This document shows, piece by piece, positions 9,914 to 22,041 of a DNA stretch of 64,000 nt. The stretch is from Misgurnus anguillicaudatus (Eukaryota; Chordata; Actinopteri; Cypriniformes; Cobitidae): assembly GCF_027580225.2 (NCBI RefSeq), contig NC_073358.2, positions 45,113,501-45,177,500 on the forward strand. The letters run 5' to 3'. Under the pieces are notes generated by a model. That model was given only the letters and a program-made list of their open reading frames with translations. It searched no databases and was not told the DNA's origin. Within the stretch, counting starts at the first letter, position 1. Each line of letters opens with the position of its first letter. The translations under genes and the position numbers were made by a program.

Positions 9914-10776
9914 AATAAAATGCATTTCTTTAAAGCGGCATAAATGGCTCACACAAAACTGGCTGCCAACAAGCTTTTCACCTAAAACACACACAAAGCT
10001 TTACTCTTACTGTTTAATATTTGTCTTTGGGACAAAAGAGTCTATTAAAGCAACAGTGGCTTCTTTTTACAGCAACCGTCAGGACGTGTTACAATTTAAA
10101 ACTATTTTTATGAGCGAAAAAAATGTTTATGAAGCTTGTTAAAGTCATGTTGCTACACAAATAACAGCATAAACCCAGGCCTACACTTCCTGGAAATACA
10201 CAACATACTCTGTAAGAGATTAAGACGTGTACAAGATGTTATTTTCACCGATTTTATTTATATTTTTAATTTTTGTGTTAGGAAAGAAACCTGATCTCAG
10301 GTAACCACAATACCATGCACTCACCAAAGTTACTGAGGTGAAAATGCATTCGACATTCTTGAAGTAAAACTTCAATCGCCATCTAATCTTCCTATATATG
10401 TTCTTTTTGACTGAATGAGTAATGCTTTCTTTTGTGTACTGTATGGCTTATATGAATGCAAACTGTAAGATTAAGTTCAGGGTGGTTCAATGACTTTTGT
10501 TTGACGAAGGGCTAATTTCTAAAATAGGCAATGTCTCTTAAAGGGATAAAGTTTATGCACTCCCAAATTCTTTTATCCTCCGAATCCATGAAGACTATCA
10601 TTGAGAAGCCTAATCTAGCTTTTGGTTAAATGCTGACTCAAAAACACCACTGTCAGTCATCACAGATTATTTAAATCGCTTTAAAAAAACAAAAACTCTA
10701 GCTGAATGGGAATTAATGCTTTATAAATCCATGTTTGAGGTAAAGGCTTCCGTAACTTTAATGTTCATGATAAAAA
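9914..10776. other. Unassigned intronic stretch
   Basis: A 93-codon plus-strand frame at 9861..10142 runs out of the MITE and is not gene-like. No other features are recognised. Confidence 0.4.
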
Positions 10777-10930
10777 GTGATTTATACTTTTGCGTAGGTG
10801 CTACGGCGTAGCCTCTACGCCATAGGCTACGCATCAGTTTTCATTTATACTTCTGCGTCGTCGTTCACATTAACATGCAATTACACGTCAGGGTACGCAC
10901 AGCCTACAACGTAGGTCCTATGCAGAGGTT
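10777..10930. mobile_element. MITE fragment, ATTTATACTTCTGCGT family
   Basis: It contains gtgatttatacttttgcg, two inverted TACGGCGTAGCC-type segments and a second atttatacttctgcgtc at about 10845. Related sequence occurs at 1..25 and at 54437..54530. Confidence 0.6.
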
Positions 10931-10940
10931 TAAATTGTAC

Positions 10941-11233
10941 TTAAAGGGATAGTTTACTGAAAAACATAATTTCAAACCTGTGTAAGTTTCTTTGTTCTAC
11001 TAAATACAAAAAAATATATTTTGAAAAATGTTTGTAACCAAGCAGATCTTTGGCACCACTGACTTCCATAGTAGGAAAAAACAATACTATGGAAGTGAAT
11101 GGTGCGCCTGATTATTTTTCAAAATATCGTCATTTGTGTTCAGCAGAACAAAGAAATTTATACAAGTTTGAAACAACTTGAGGGCGAGTTCACGATGACA
11201 GAATTTTAATTTTTGGGTGAACTTTCCCTTTAA
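10941..11233. mobile_element. Angel-like MITE, complete
   Basis: TTAAAGGGATAGTTTACTG at the left and gggtgaactttccctttaa at the right are inverted termini of a 293-bp palindromic element; the arms include aacaaagaaatttataca and its counterpart gtaagtttctttgttc. The family is one of the commonest cyprinid MITEs. TTAA at both ends is compatible with TTAA targeting. Confidence 0.85.
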
Positions 11234-11766
11234 AGGTGGAAAACAAACTAACACGCTCCTCTGGTTATTTTAAAGTATTTTCTGTGAAGCCAATAGAGGA
11301 AAATGATGTAAACATCATTTTATGTCATCACTGGTTATTTTATCGAAAAACAGATTCTGATTTTGGCTCGGTTCGTGGATGCGGTGACCCAAAAGAGACG
11401 GCAGATTCATTGGAGGCCTCAGTTAAGTAGTGCAGAACTAATACAAGATAATTTCAGGGAAGGCACCAGGAGACCTCGGACAGCAGGTCAGCTTCTTGTT
11501 TAGACCTGTTCTGAGACCAGTTTTTGTTGCGAGCAATAACAGTTTAATGATTGTAAAGACAAGGTACACACAGAGGTACAGACTGAACTAAATAGCTTTA
11601 TAATGACAATGCCAACGTTTAAGGTTGCGGTTTCACAGTGAAAGAACGCGGCCAAAATATACTACTCATGAATCTTTTATTTCATTATACACAATATTAC
11701 TGAAGGAAGACCCCATCAGATATAACACCGAATGATCTCTCTTAAATTTGCAGTAACACATTTTAA
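11234..11766. other. Unassigned intronic stretch
   Basis: No gene or repeat is recognised. Confidence 0.4.
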
Positions 11767-11836
11767 AGTTCCCACAAAATCAACCCCACAACGTTTACGC
11801 TGCGTGCTAACTCACTGGTCTACCAACTGAGCTACA
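11767..11836 (-). mobile_element. tRNA-derived SINE, head and decayed B box
   Basis: On the minus strand: GTAGCTCAGTTGGTAGACC (A box) and GGGGTTGATTTTGTGGGAAC, a decayed GGTTCGATTC B box. The 3' tail is lost. Confidence 0.7.
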
Positions 11837-12532
11837 GATGGGTTTCCCGCCACTAGTCCAATGTTACGAGTCTATTAGCCATATTAAATGAAAATGGATT
11901 TTTACATTAATTGTGTTGATTTAATGAAAAGCCACGTCTATAAGAGCAAAGATTGACAGCGAAGATGATGATGATGTCACAGAAACGCTTGTCATTATTT
12001 CTTCATCAAACAGAATGAATTCCATCTTAGGTTCCCATTCCAACTATGGCGTCAACATCCTGAGAGGTCTTAAAACTGCGCTTTTCTCCATTTATCATTT
12101 TCAAGACCGCTGCCCCCCTCCTTCCTTTCCGTTCACTTAAAGATCAGTCAAAAAACGCAGCCACTAATTTAAAGCCCATCGGCTTCCCGCTAACTCCGGC
12201 GACTCAAATCCCGCGCTTCAGGATGGACAACTGCTAATTAAATTTCCCCCTGTTTTTTTCCTCTCTTCCTGCTCTCGTTTCGGGTGTATGTTGTGTTTTT
12301 TTACCGGTTTTCCAGCCTTAAGCATCCACAAGAAAAGTAAACAATCCTGTCTTTTCTTCCTTCTTTCCACATCAAATCGGAGGATTTTGCAAGATGTCCA
12401 AAATAGACATGAGGATTTAACCTCATCCCGATTCACAAGTTTATATTAATGATTTATAAGTGAAGTTGTTGGGAAGTGTCAATTTGACATCATAGCACAT
12501 AAGTATGCAAATTTACCTGCAACTTTGTGTTT
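11837..12532. other. Single-copy-looking stretch
   Basis: GC-richer patches occur at about 12030..12260, with homeobox-type cores (gctaattaaa, cactaattta). No coding evidence. Confidence 0.35.
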
Positions 12533-12958
12533 TAAAGGTGACAAACTATGAAAATCTGACTTTTTCCATGTTTAAATGCTATATTTGGGTCACCAGTGCT
12601 TTTATGTACCTAGAAAATGTGAAAAAGATCAACCCAGTAACTTAGTTTTGGTAAACCATTCTCCACAAGCATGTGAAAAAATAGGTCATTGAAATTTGGC
12701 TCCTCTTGTGATGTCAGAAGGGGATAATACCGCCCGTTAACCTGCACTATCCAACCACACCACCGCCATTTAGTACAGATATCAGCTCATTTGCATATTA
12801 AAGGACACACCCAAAACGGCACATTTTTGCTCGCACCTACAAAGTGGCAATTTTAACATGTTATAATAAATCATCTAAATCATGATATTTTGAGCTAGAA
12901 CTTCACATACGTACTCTGGGGACACCAAAGATTTATTTGACATCATAAATGTCCCCAA
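12533..12958. mobile_element. MITE (TTAAAGGTGACA...), copy 1
   Basis: It contains gactttttccatgtttaa, aagatcaacccagtaactta, ttggtaaaccattctc and aaatttggctcctcttgtg. All recur in opposite orientation at 54011..54434. The right end is degraded. Confidence 0.8.
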
Positions 12959-14127
12959 ACAGATATGGTGATATAGAGACAAAAATTACGCTTTGCAGCT
13001 ATAAGTAGTAGATGAATACTGAATGTAGCTAATAAATCAATTTAGCACAATTCAAGACTTTAACTTGTTTCAACTTGAGCTGAAAATTATTTCAAGTCTT
13101 ATTTCATGAAGTGACACACTTTCAAAGCTTCTAAAATGACCAAAAAAATTTTAATAGCAAGGTCTGAAAAGCTCTTACTATATCTTAAAGCACAACTTAT
13201 CCTTGTAGCTGTACGAAATAAAGTGACGCTAACTGAATTTAAGAAAAGCTAAGCAATGTTAAGAAACACTAACTGTGTTTCCATTACCATTTACATTTCA
13301 CAAATTGACATTGCGAATTGAAAATACAAATTAAAAACACGTAAATTTGACAAATTTTGCAAAGTAGTTATTATGCTCGCATGAGGTGTTTTCGGAAAAG
13401 ATGTATTTCGCAAAACTGCAATGGAACCAGTTTATTCACATTTTCAGGGTCACCTGAACTACAAGTCACATAATTATTATTTGAAGATGACACGGTTTGT
13501 GCCTGGACCTCCCAGAAATGCCTCATTAATTGTCTGCTCCCAAGTACAAGAGGCTTTTCTTGGCAATGTTTGGATAACACTCCTATAATTTTTTATTTAA
13601 AATATGTACTATTACCTCCAGGAGGTAAACATTAAGCTATACCACTGAGCTATACAGGAGCAAAAAAGATGCAAAATGCTCTTGCTGGTACAGTGCAGGA
13701 GCATCCAGCGCTTTTATCAATTAAGTCATTATTAAGAAAAGTGTGCTGTAAATTCCCCATCAATGATTACTCAAAAATAAAGTTTAAATTTAATAAGAGT
13801 AGCAGAGCACGAGGCAAACAACCACACACACTCATGTTTACTCTAATAAGGTTAACGCAGGAGATGGAGGTTATGCACGCACTGCCTTAAGACAATCGGA
13901 CACAAAGAGCCGGCCAGGGTCACAGAGAGTTTAAAAAGCGGTGTCCCACAGAGGTCAGCATCTAAACTACCTTCACAATGACCAGAACTGTACAATGAAA
14001 CCAGCTGACAAAGTTTAAAAGATAAGGAAGCAATATACAACCAGACATTATCGTTAATCTTCAAATGGACAACATAAAAAAACAGGAAAAAATAATAAAA
14101 ATAAAATTACAGCAGAATCCAAACACA
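12959..14127. other. Unassigned stretch with a decayed MITE and a SINE head
   Basis: tgtgtttccattacc (about 13270) and gcaatggaaccag (about 13419) look like the inverted ends of an old MITE. A 32-bp SINE head on the minus strand lies at 13630..13661 (TATAGCTCAGTGGTATAGC). Confidence 0.45.
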
Positions 14128-15003
14128 CAGGGCTTGACATTAACACCCGCCAACCCGCCAAATGCGGGTAGATTTTGGCTGTGGCGGGAAAGACGGCCAA
14201 TCCCAATAGCCACTTTGGTTGGTTGAATATAATTTTATTGTAGTTTTCTTAAAAGTTATGCGAAATTATAAACAATGCGCAATGACACTGGAAAAAACTA
14301 CAACTCCCGTGAGCACTCCCTGCACCCATCGCAACATATTTTTAACAGAAACCACAATACAGCATATAAAATTCACAGCTGTTGTTAATAAATATTTAAA
14401 GTGTTTGTCTAGGGTTTTTGTGTTTATCTTTTCAGTTAACTTCTACACCCCTGCTCCACTTTTAATATATTCATTAGAAGTTAATCTATTTATGCATTAC
14501 TGGCATGTTTTTAATGCACCTAAATATATGATATGATCTTTACTGATATACAAGCTACATAATGTAGTCTTAATAGGCTTTATGCCCAGCTGCACTACTT
14601 CCTGAACTTCAGCCAGCTCCTCGTTTCCTGTCTGCCATTATTGGACAAACTGATTAATCCAGGTGTGTCTGATTATTGTTGTGACTACTGAGGTCAGGCA
14701 CACCTGGATTAATCAGTTTGTCCAATAATGGCAGACAGGAAACAAGGAGCTGGCTGAAGTTCAGGGAGTAGTGCAGCTGGGCATAAAGCCTATTATGGTG
14801 GTCAGTCTGCATCTAATCTAGCTAAATTGAGTAAAATTACTCAAATTAAAGTCATTTTAGGATGCCAAAGTCAATTTAATCATATTTAAATTGCATTTTA
14901 CCAGCAACAAAATTGTGGCCAGTGAAAATGCTGAGTGGCTAGTAACTTTTGAAAACAACTAGCCACTTTGACTGGTGAGCAAAAAAGTTAATGTCAAGCC
15001 CTG
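14128..15003. mobile_element. hAT-type non-autonomous element, 876 bp
   Basis: Ends CAGGGCTTGACATTAAC and gttaatgtcaagccctg; flanks caaacaca and ctaacaca (8 bp, one mismatch). Subterminal text tcccaatagccactttggtt and actagccactttgactgg is inverted. It carries the hairpin at 14571..14795. No transposase. Confidence 0.88.
14571..14795. repeat. Near-perfect hairpin, 97-bp arms
   Basis: The arms 14571..14667 and 14699..14795 differ at only two positions, with a 31-nt loop. The arm starts TAATAGGCTTTATGCCCAGC and ends TGATTAATCCAGGTGTG. It is nested in the hAT at 14128..15003. Confidence 0.97.
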
Positions 15004-15190
15004 CTAACACACAATACAAATTAAATGAACTTGGAGGCATCCACAATTAACCATTATTACCATGAAATTCCATCAAAATAGCTTAATAAAGTATTTATCA
15101 TGTTGTGACTATTGTAATGTGTCAAATAGAAGTATGGGTAAGTTCTAAAACTAAATAAGTAATGTAAAAAAACAAACAAGAAAAACACAC

Positions 15191-15320
15191 TCATTCATGC
15201 ATTTGGCAGATGCCTGTGCCCAAACAGTGCATTCAAAGTATATTTTTGCCAATGTGTGTTCACTGGAAATCGAATGCAAAGCTTTTTTCGCTGCTGAAGT
15301 GATGCTCTATCAATTAAGCA
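15191..15320 (-). mobile_element. tRNA-derived SINE, decayed full length
   Basis: The tail tcattcatgcatttggcaga (minus strand TCTGCCAAATGCATGAATGA) and the head ctctatcaatt (AATTGATAGAG) lie at opposite ends. The B-box region is decayed (GCATTCGATTTCCAG). Confidence 0.75.
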
Positions 15321-16895
15321 TTTAAATGCAAGTTTATGAAGAGTATAAAGGCAAAGTGAAGTCATCAGATCAGAGCTGCTTATGAGGACCATTGAATGTG
15401 AATGACTTTAATTAAAGGAGCCTTCATACCTCTCTAATCTAACCTTCCATTGAAGTGGCTCTCTGTGTGTGTGGGATATATTTGAGCTAGGATTCAAGTG
15501 TGTGTTGTGTGTCAGCGAGGGAGACACTATGTGTGTGCGTCTGTGTCTTTGTAATGAGATCTGCATTTGGCGAGCCGCGTTCTCCCCGGGCAAACAGAAC
15601 AGCAGGTTTAGACTCGGCCTGTAAGGCCACAACGGCTTTCCAAGACTTGGATTAACCCTTGCAGTGGGATTCAGCAGAAGATCTGAATGGCGGGGGGCTG
15701 CACTTTGATACAAGTAAAAGAAACAAGGCATCTTTTTTTTACTGAATGACAGAATATTCTCACACGTTCATTCTGTTTTTCCTCTGCCTCTCATTCATTC
15801 ATTCCTCTCAAGGCTGTTCTGTATGAGAAAGCATGAGGGATAGATCTTCTCCCGTTTCCTGATCCATTGTTCCTTCTGCTCCAGAGAGCTGTAATTCAAC
15901 CACCCACAAGCCCTCCCTGCGCTCACACGTCTCGCACTTTAACAACCGTATCTTTACCTGACACACAAACCGGCGGCTTTGTGCACTTGAGGCTACCAGG
16001 TGTGCTAGCCGGTCTCAGTTTCCTACCTCCAGTTCTCCCACTTCCATGGGCACAACGGATCACATACGAGATCATCTTGAATGTTTCTCCTCGACGACAG
16101 TGAGGTGAACGATGAGTGAGCGGAGGCTTAAGATTAATGCAAACTTTCCTTAAAATACGTTAAAGGTTCTCTTTGGAACCACACAGCCAAAAATGGCTCT
16201 ATGGCACCGTGTAGCAACTTTTAGATTTTAAAAGGTTTCTTCAAAGTGATGGCACACAAATCTTGGTTCTCTGAAGAACCTTTCAGTCTTAAAAGAACAT
16301 TAAGCGTGTATGTTCAAACAATCATCAGGTTCTTTTTATGCATCTTCCTCTTGTGGCGTACTGGAGGCCCATCTCCATTTTCACTCTACACTTCTCAATT
16401 TTCCTTTACCCCCCCCCCCCCCCAAAGTCTTCAACTTCCTCTCAATTAGCAGGTGTGCTAACACTTTCTTCCCTCCTTCTTTCTTTCTTAGGCCTCCAAG
16501 TCACTCACAGCTAACCACCTTACCCAATCCCTCTTCACATACACACAGATACCACCCCCTCCACAGTATAAAAGAGTCTTAAAACTCTGGGATGGAACTT
16601 AATCCATGAAAGAAAAAGCGAATAGAAAAAAAGCCCGCCAAGGGGCTCGGCCCATCCCAGCGTGGCACGGCTTTCAGAGAGAAACACACACATACTATTA
16701 CTGCGTCTGGCAGACACAACATTACACGCTCCGTTCGCATTCTTTCATTTCACCCTAAAGAGACGTGCTTATGTATTCCGTACGTTTGGTTTGGAAAACC
16801 GCTCTTTCGAATTTCACACGTGATTTGTGAAGTTTTAGTTCACTTGTAAACACAACAACAAAGTACTTTCTGTGAGGCTTCTTTGAAATACACTA
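15321..16895. other. Single-copy-looking stretch
   Basis: It contains a MITE fragment at 16160..16303 and a poly-C run at about 16410..16424. The open frames at 15408..15731 and 16310..16582 are low-complexity and not gene-like. Confidence 0.4.
16160..16303. mobile_element. MITE fragment (AAAGGTTCTYTTTGGAACC)
   Basis: aaaggttctctttggaacc, aaaaatggctctatggcacc and ggttctctgaagaaccttt belong to the abundant AAAGGTTCTTTGGAACC palindromic MITE family. Confidence 0.65.
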
Positions 16896-17139
16896 AAGCC
16901 TACTCACACCAAGAAAAATAACTATAACTATATATAGATCAAGTTTTAAATTTTGCTCGACATTTAAGGAAAACTACACAGTCCACAACACAACTTTCAT
17001 GATAAAGATACCAGGTAATCATGTTGAGATTTTTTTCTGAGAAATATCTATTTATATTTTTTGATAACAAACCATAAAACATGGACAACCACTCAAAATT
17101 CACTCAAATTTTACATTTAATATGTAAAACTGCAGCACC
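16896..17139. mobile_element. Fragment of the TTCACACCAAGAACGATAACT MITE family
   Basis: cctactcacaccaagaaaaa then taactataactatata; later cacagtccacaacacaac. This is decayed, with one end only. Confidence 0.4.
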
Positions 17140-17209
17140 TTATAATAACTATTATACACAGTAAACACACATATATTATGTAAAGAAAAACTTTTATTCT
17201 GCAATTGAT
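17140..17209. mobile_element. GATTAATCGCGATTAAT MITE, left piece of a split copy
   Basis: acacagtaaacacacatata and aacttttattctgcaattga match the right half of the complete copy at 20641..20996. The remainder (attagttgcgattagttg) is at 19246..19280, beyond the inserted hAT. Confidence 0.6.
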
Positions 17210-17420
17210 TAGGGCTGGGAAAAAAATCTAATTTTCGATTAATCTTTTTTTACGTGGTCGATTCAAAACCGATTTTTAAAGGCCACGAACCGGTTTTTTT
17301 CCTCATATTTATTTCCGCAAACATTGAACGTTACATTTACGTTAATCTAATTACTAGTCTTCTTCACAAGATGTCACCCTCTTTTTTGCCTTGCGCGATG
17401 TAACCAAGGAGTTCTGTATT

Positions 17421-17555
17421 TAATATAATATAATATTATATAATATATAATATAATATAATAATAATATAATAATAATAATATATTATCATAAAATATAA
17501 CATAATAAAACATAATATAACATAATATAATATAATATACTATACTATACATTAT
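17421..17555. repeat. TAATA-type AT tandem array
   Basis: Units of taata / taatataa, shifting to cataatata and tatac near the right edge. Confidence 0.9.
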
Positions 17556-18910
17556 ACAACAGTTCTTTCTGGTTCTCGAATCTAATTGGCTAAGAGCTAT
17601 GCGATATTGTGCTGATAACGGCACTTTAACCGCTTCACCTTTCGTATCATTCCGCCACCTAGTGAATGGAGGTCCTCTAAGCAAGCTCATCTCTGAATGG
17701 AAAAACACAGACGCCCTGTTTTTAAACACTCTCCGTGTGTCTTATTAGTTTACTAGCTCATAAATCAGTCTGTGAATCCCCAATCGGAAGTTATTATTCC
17801 GTCAAAGATCAGCGCTTTTGGATGTTACGTTAAAGTTAATGGGAGAAATGTCTTGTCACATCGTGTGGACGATTAACACTTGGAAAGAGGAATATAAACA
17901 CTCGTTTTTTTCTGGAGCTATATCTCTTATCAGAACGCGAAAACACCGTGGAACTGCAGGTAAGCACAGCAGCTTTTAAATGTGGACATTGATCATTTAT
18001 TTAATCGCGACGTGACTATTAAAACATGTTATGAGAATATCGCCACTGGTATATTTATAAGCAGCATGCAAAAACATCTCTCTGACAAAAAAAAAACGTT
18101 TTATATAGTACTGACAAGAACAAAGTTTAATAATAATAATCGAGTGCTCGTATCGCGTTAAGAATAAATGAGAAAGCAATAGTAACGTTATACAAGTATA
18201 GTTTTATTCACTTTTACCTCGCGCCAAAACAATAACAACACAAGAGACACTAAATATGAATAAAAAACAAGTAATAGTTTGATCATGACACCAAATACTG
18301 CTGTTTCGATCTCATTTTGACGATTATAAACAAACAAGGCCAACATGAGAGCCAGGGAATCCCTGTCAGAGATGTAGCCCAGAGAGGGCGGTGGTCAGTG
18401 GGGCGAGTGAACACTGACGTCCGCTCATGCTTTGGTTCTCATTCGTACCGAATCTCACTAAGCAAACGTTCAAACAGGCGCTATCTTTACTAATCGACTG
18501 CAGATTTAAATATAATACATATACATTTTCGACTGAACTAATCTTAAAACTACACTTTGTGACCAAGAAACGGTAATATAAAGTGACGGCTTTTCCGTCC
18601 ATTGAGTTGTTATGAGCTTCAAAGCAGCCGAAAGTGTTACCTGTCATTCTGGCTGCCCTCAAATCCGTGGCGGAAGAAGCAGTTCTCAAACAAAGAGGCT
18701 TTTAAAATAACTCCGTTGTTGTTTTCTAGTTTTCGTTTTTCAAACGTGTGCCATCGAACTGTTGTATTAAAAGCAATATCGCTCTCGGAGTCGTGTGATA
18801 TAGCTCTATATCATCACGGCTGCGATTGCCTACGGCCTCGTGCCTCTGGCCTAATCACAGCCGTGATGATAAAAAGCCACACCACACTCCTACTCGAGCG
18901 ATACTGCTTA

Positions 18911-19105
18911 ACTATAATATAATATAATATAATATATACTATAAAATATAATATATACTATAAAATATAATATATACTATAAAATATAATATATACTATA
19001 AAATATAATATATACTATAATATATAATATATACTATAATATATAATATAATACATAATATATAATATAATATAAAATATATAATATAATATAAAATATA
19101 TAATC
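18911..19105. repeat. AT tandem array with a 19-bp unit
   Basis: After a short (taata)n start, the 19-bp unit atatactataaaatataat repeats at least four times, then degrades to tataatata. Confidence 0.9.
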
Positions 19106-19280
19106 TATATTCATTGAGTTGAATCAAGAATCAAGTATAAAATCGACCAGAGAATCAAAATCGAAACGAGAATCGAAATTATTTGATAGCTTGTGATTCG
19201 AATCGATCTGGAACATCTGAATCGATACCTAGCCCTACAAACGATTAGTTGCGATTAGTTGTTATTAAGCCCTATTAAGC

Positions 19281-20640
19281 ATATCACATTTACACTAAAA
19301 ACAAATACAAATCGGATTCAATAACGTCCCCACACTATATTCAAATATTATAAAAATACAGATTTTTTCACTTTTGTGATGATGCAAAAGACTAGAACAG
19401 TATGAAAATTCACAACAGCACCCTCCCATTTGGATTCTGGGTCTTTCAAACAGCTGCATGCTAGTCCTAGTTCACTTTTAGAAAATTAAAAACAAGTAAA
19501 CAAGTACCGCCTGAGATACCTTCACGGTAACTTATCCATAATCTCCCTCTCTCCAACTTCCCTGTTCTCTCTCTATTACCCTCTCTTACCCCCTCCTGTC
19601 CTCAAGCTTTTGTCTTAAGCTCCCTGGGTTTCTTTTCTTCTCTTTTTAAATAGAGAGCCAGGACTGTGAAGTCTAATAATGGTCATTTTGCCTCCCATTG
19701 AAGGCTGGGTAATTCTGCCAGGCCTCAGTTCACTTTGAAACACATGACACAGGGAGCTTCCCAGTGGCCATGGCAACTCCCTCAGTGGGTTCCAAAGCCA
19801 TGATTTCATACTCGCGGAGGGACGGAGAACCCGCCGTCCAATGGAAAGAGGCTCCGCCCAGTGGGAGAGAACCTTTGACACCAAGCAAAGGAAAACCCAG
19901 TGAGATAATATCAGCAAGTTGAGGCATACACAAACATAAAAGAGAAACCCCAGAGCTAGGGCCCCATCAGAGCTCAGCGCTTCAAAAACGCAAACCGTTC
20001 CCCCCCTTTCACCCCTCCTGGTGCTTCTGCGTATGTGTTTATAATTAAAACTAAATGTGTGGTTTTCATTCAAGTTTAGGCGTTTTTCATCCTTAAAAAT
20101 CAAAACAAACAAAAACATGGAAAATTTTACAAAACGCATGTGTACACAATTATTTTTTAACACGAACGTAACAATAAACAATAATTTTATTTCCATTATT
20201 AAATTTTGTTAAACAACCTGCAAGCTGTATTTTTTTTTCTCTACATCGCCATCTTAGTTTGAAACATAGAACTGCAGGTTACTTTACGTACTCATCTTTA
20301 CGTGGGTTGAAATCAAATATCGTAAAATTAACATTTCCTACAAAATCATACCCGAAAACTTAATTTGTAATCATTATTATAAGCTAACCATTTCAAATCG
20401 AACTAAATAAGGACACCGCGCATTTGTACACTGACTTTACACGTACTTGCTCAATAACGGATTTTTGATCATTTCAACCAAAACCCTTTTATCTTTTGTT
20501 GAAAACACATTGTCTGTATGCGTGTTAACATTACACGATATATTACGACCTGCACGAACATCATGCACTAACAATGACTAATAATACATTTATAATATAG
20601 TATTATAAACTATGTGATACCCAAGGTATTAACTTCATGT
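19281..20640. other. Single-copy-looking stretch
   Basis: It contains the GC-richer block described at 19620..20020. A 193-codon minus-strand frame at 19615..20196 shows no family resemblance and mixes low-complexity hydrophobic stretches. Confidence 0.4.
19620..20020. promoter_or_regulatory. Candidate regulatory block with RFX X-box
   Basis: GTGGCCATGGCAAC at 19764..19777 matches the RFX X-box GTTGCCATGGCAAC at 13 of 14 positions. Nearby are CTTTGAA (19733..19739), CTTTGA (19873..19878) and CCAAT (19838..19842). The block is GC-richer than its surroundings and free of transposon ends. Function is inferred from motifs only. Confidence 0.3.
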
Positions 20641-20996
20641 TAGAGATGCATAACGATTAATCGCGATTAATTTATAGCAGAATAAAAGTTTTTGGTTACA
20701 TCATTTATATGTGTGTAAACTGTATATAATAATTAGGTAAATATAAATATGCACACACGTATGTATAATTTTACGGGGAAAAAATTATATATTAAGTATT
20801 TATATTTATATATAATATAAATTATACATAATTATACAAATGTATAAACACATGTAAACATTTTTTTAATATATACATGCATGTGTGTGCATTTATCTAT
20901 ACAAAGGTATTATACACAGTTCACAAACATATATGATATGTAAACAAAAATGTATTCTGCTATAGATTAATTGCGATTAATCGTTATGCATCCCTA
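20641..20996. mobile_element. hAT-type MITE (GATTAATCGCGATTAAT), complete
   Basis: Ends TAGAGATGCATAACGATTAA and ttaatcgttatgcatcccta, flanks cttcatgt and gttcatgt (one mismatch). The middle is AT-rich with paired atgtgtgtaaac / acacagttcac segments. Related copies: 34518..34861, and a split remnant at 17140..17209 plus 19246..19280. Confidence 0.85.
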
Positions 20997-21074
20997 GTTC
21001 ATGTATAAAATTATTGTAAAGTGTTACAAAAAAAAACTGATAGGTAATAGTCAGCCTCATCTCAAGTATTTGAC

Positions 21075-21250
21075 AAGTTTGCTCATTCGTATGAATTTGT
21101 ACAAAGTGAATCGTACAAAAACATACGATTTAACAAAAAACAATAACGAAACCCCCTAACCCAAACGTCAGAGGGGCAAAAGAAATCATACGAAATTAAT
21201 ACGAATTAGCACCCTCGTAAACTACGTACGAATTGCCCTGAAAAATAGTA
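21075..21250. repeat. Dispersed repeat of TCGTACGAATT words
   Basis: ctcattcgtatgaatttgta, gaatcgtacaaaaacatacg, ctaacccaaacg and aactacgtacgaatt. It resembles a common cyprinid interspersed repeat whose class I cannot fix. Confidence 0.45.
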
Positions 21251-21899
21251 TGAGTTCAACTTGAGTATCCAGACATAAGCTTCCACTTTGACGACATGTC
21301 TTAACTCTTACCGTGTAGTCTGGTTTTAAACTAAGGTGACATTGCAGTCAGGCAGCAGGTGGGTGGAGGACCTCCAAGCAGCTTCTGGCCTACATCAGGA
21401 TTTCACTTCTCTCCAACTATTACAGTTCACACAGACCACATGTTTCAGCTCATAAAAGAGTTCATCAAACGGCGACATGTGAGGAAATGCACGTGTGCAT
21501 GGATCTACACCTGCTAGTTAAACACTTTCTCTCAAACACGTTCACAAATTTATAACAGAAAACCAAGGACCAGCCCTGGTCAGAACGTCTTCCTAACCCT
21601 AAATTCGGTGGTGGTACCATATGGTAGAGTTATTTACAGAATTTCTAAGAATAATATACAATACCTAACAATATTGCATTACATAACATTTATTACAATT
21701 ACATCACACGTGCAATATGCTATAATTGGAGTATATCACCCTGGTACAATATCCTGGTAATACTTCCAAGCATACCATGGTACATGTTGAAACAAACATG
21801 GTATTACCACGGCGCGATAATTTGCATGTGATTGTCATTGGGCATCTCGTCAGTGAAGCCGGTTCCGTGATTAGAAGTAAATCGCAATCACCTGCTTTC

Positions 21900-22041
21900 A
21901 GATGGAGCAGCATTTCCTACACAAAACTGCAGTTCACTGACAATCGGGGCAATTTCGCATTAATTACGGCGGATGTATCGCCTGCGATATGTATACGATA
22001 TGTCAGTGAACTACGGCGTGTAGTAAATGCTGCACCATCTG
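21900..22041. repeat. Hairpin with arms of about 42 bp
   Basis: agatggagcagcatttcc ... gcagttcactgaca pairs with tgtcagtgaactacgg ... aaatgctgcaccatct, with a loop of about 58 bp. It belongs to a dispersed cyprinid repeat with gaagccggttccgtgatta upstream. Confidence 0.7.

Larger units (their letters stand above)
17210..19237. mobile_element. hAT-type element, 2028 bp, inserted in a MITE
   Basis: Ends TAGGGCTGGGAAAAAAATC and GAATCGATACCTAGCCCTA. Flanks caattgat (17202..17209) and caaacgat (19238..19245), with two mismatches. Inside, AT-rich tandem arrays at 17421..17555 and 18911..19105 bracket a core of about 1.35 kb with an inverted segment tatatcatcacggctgcgat / atcacagccgtgatgata at about 18805..18871. 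No transposase frame is visible, so the core may itself be a further insertion. Confidence 0.75.

Noticed and set aside
19615..20196. 193-codon minus-strand open frame
   Set aside because: No family resemblance. Its composition looks like translated non-coding sequence, and the region is better described as a possible regulatory block.
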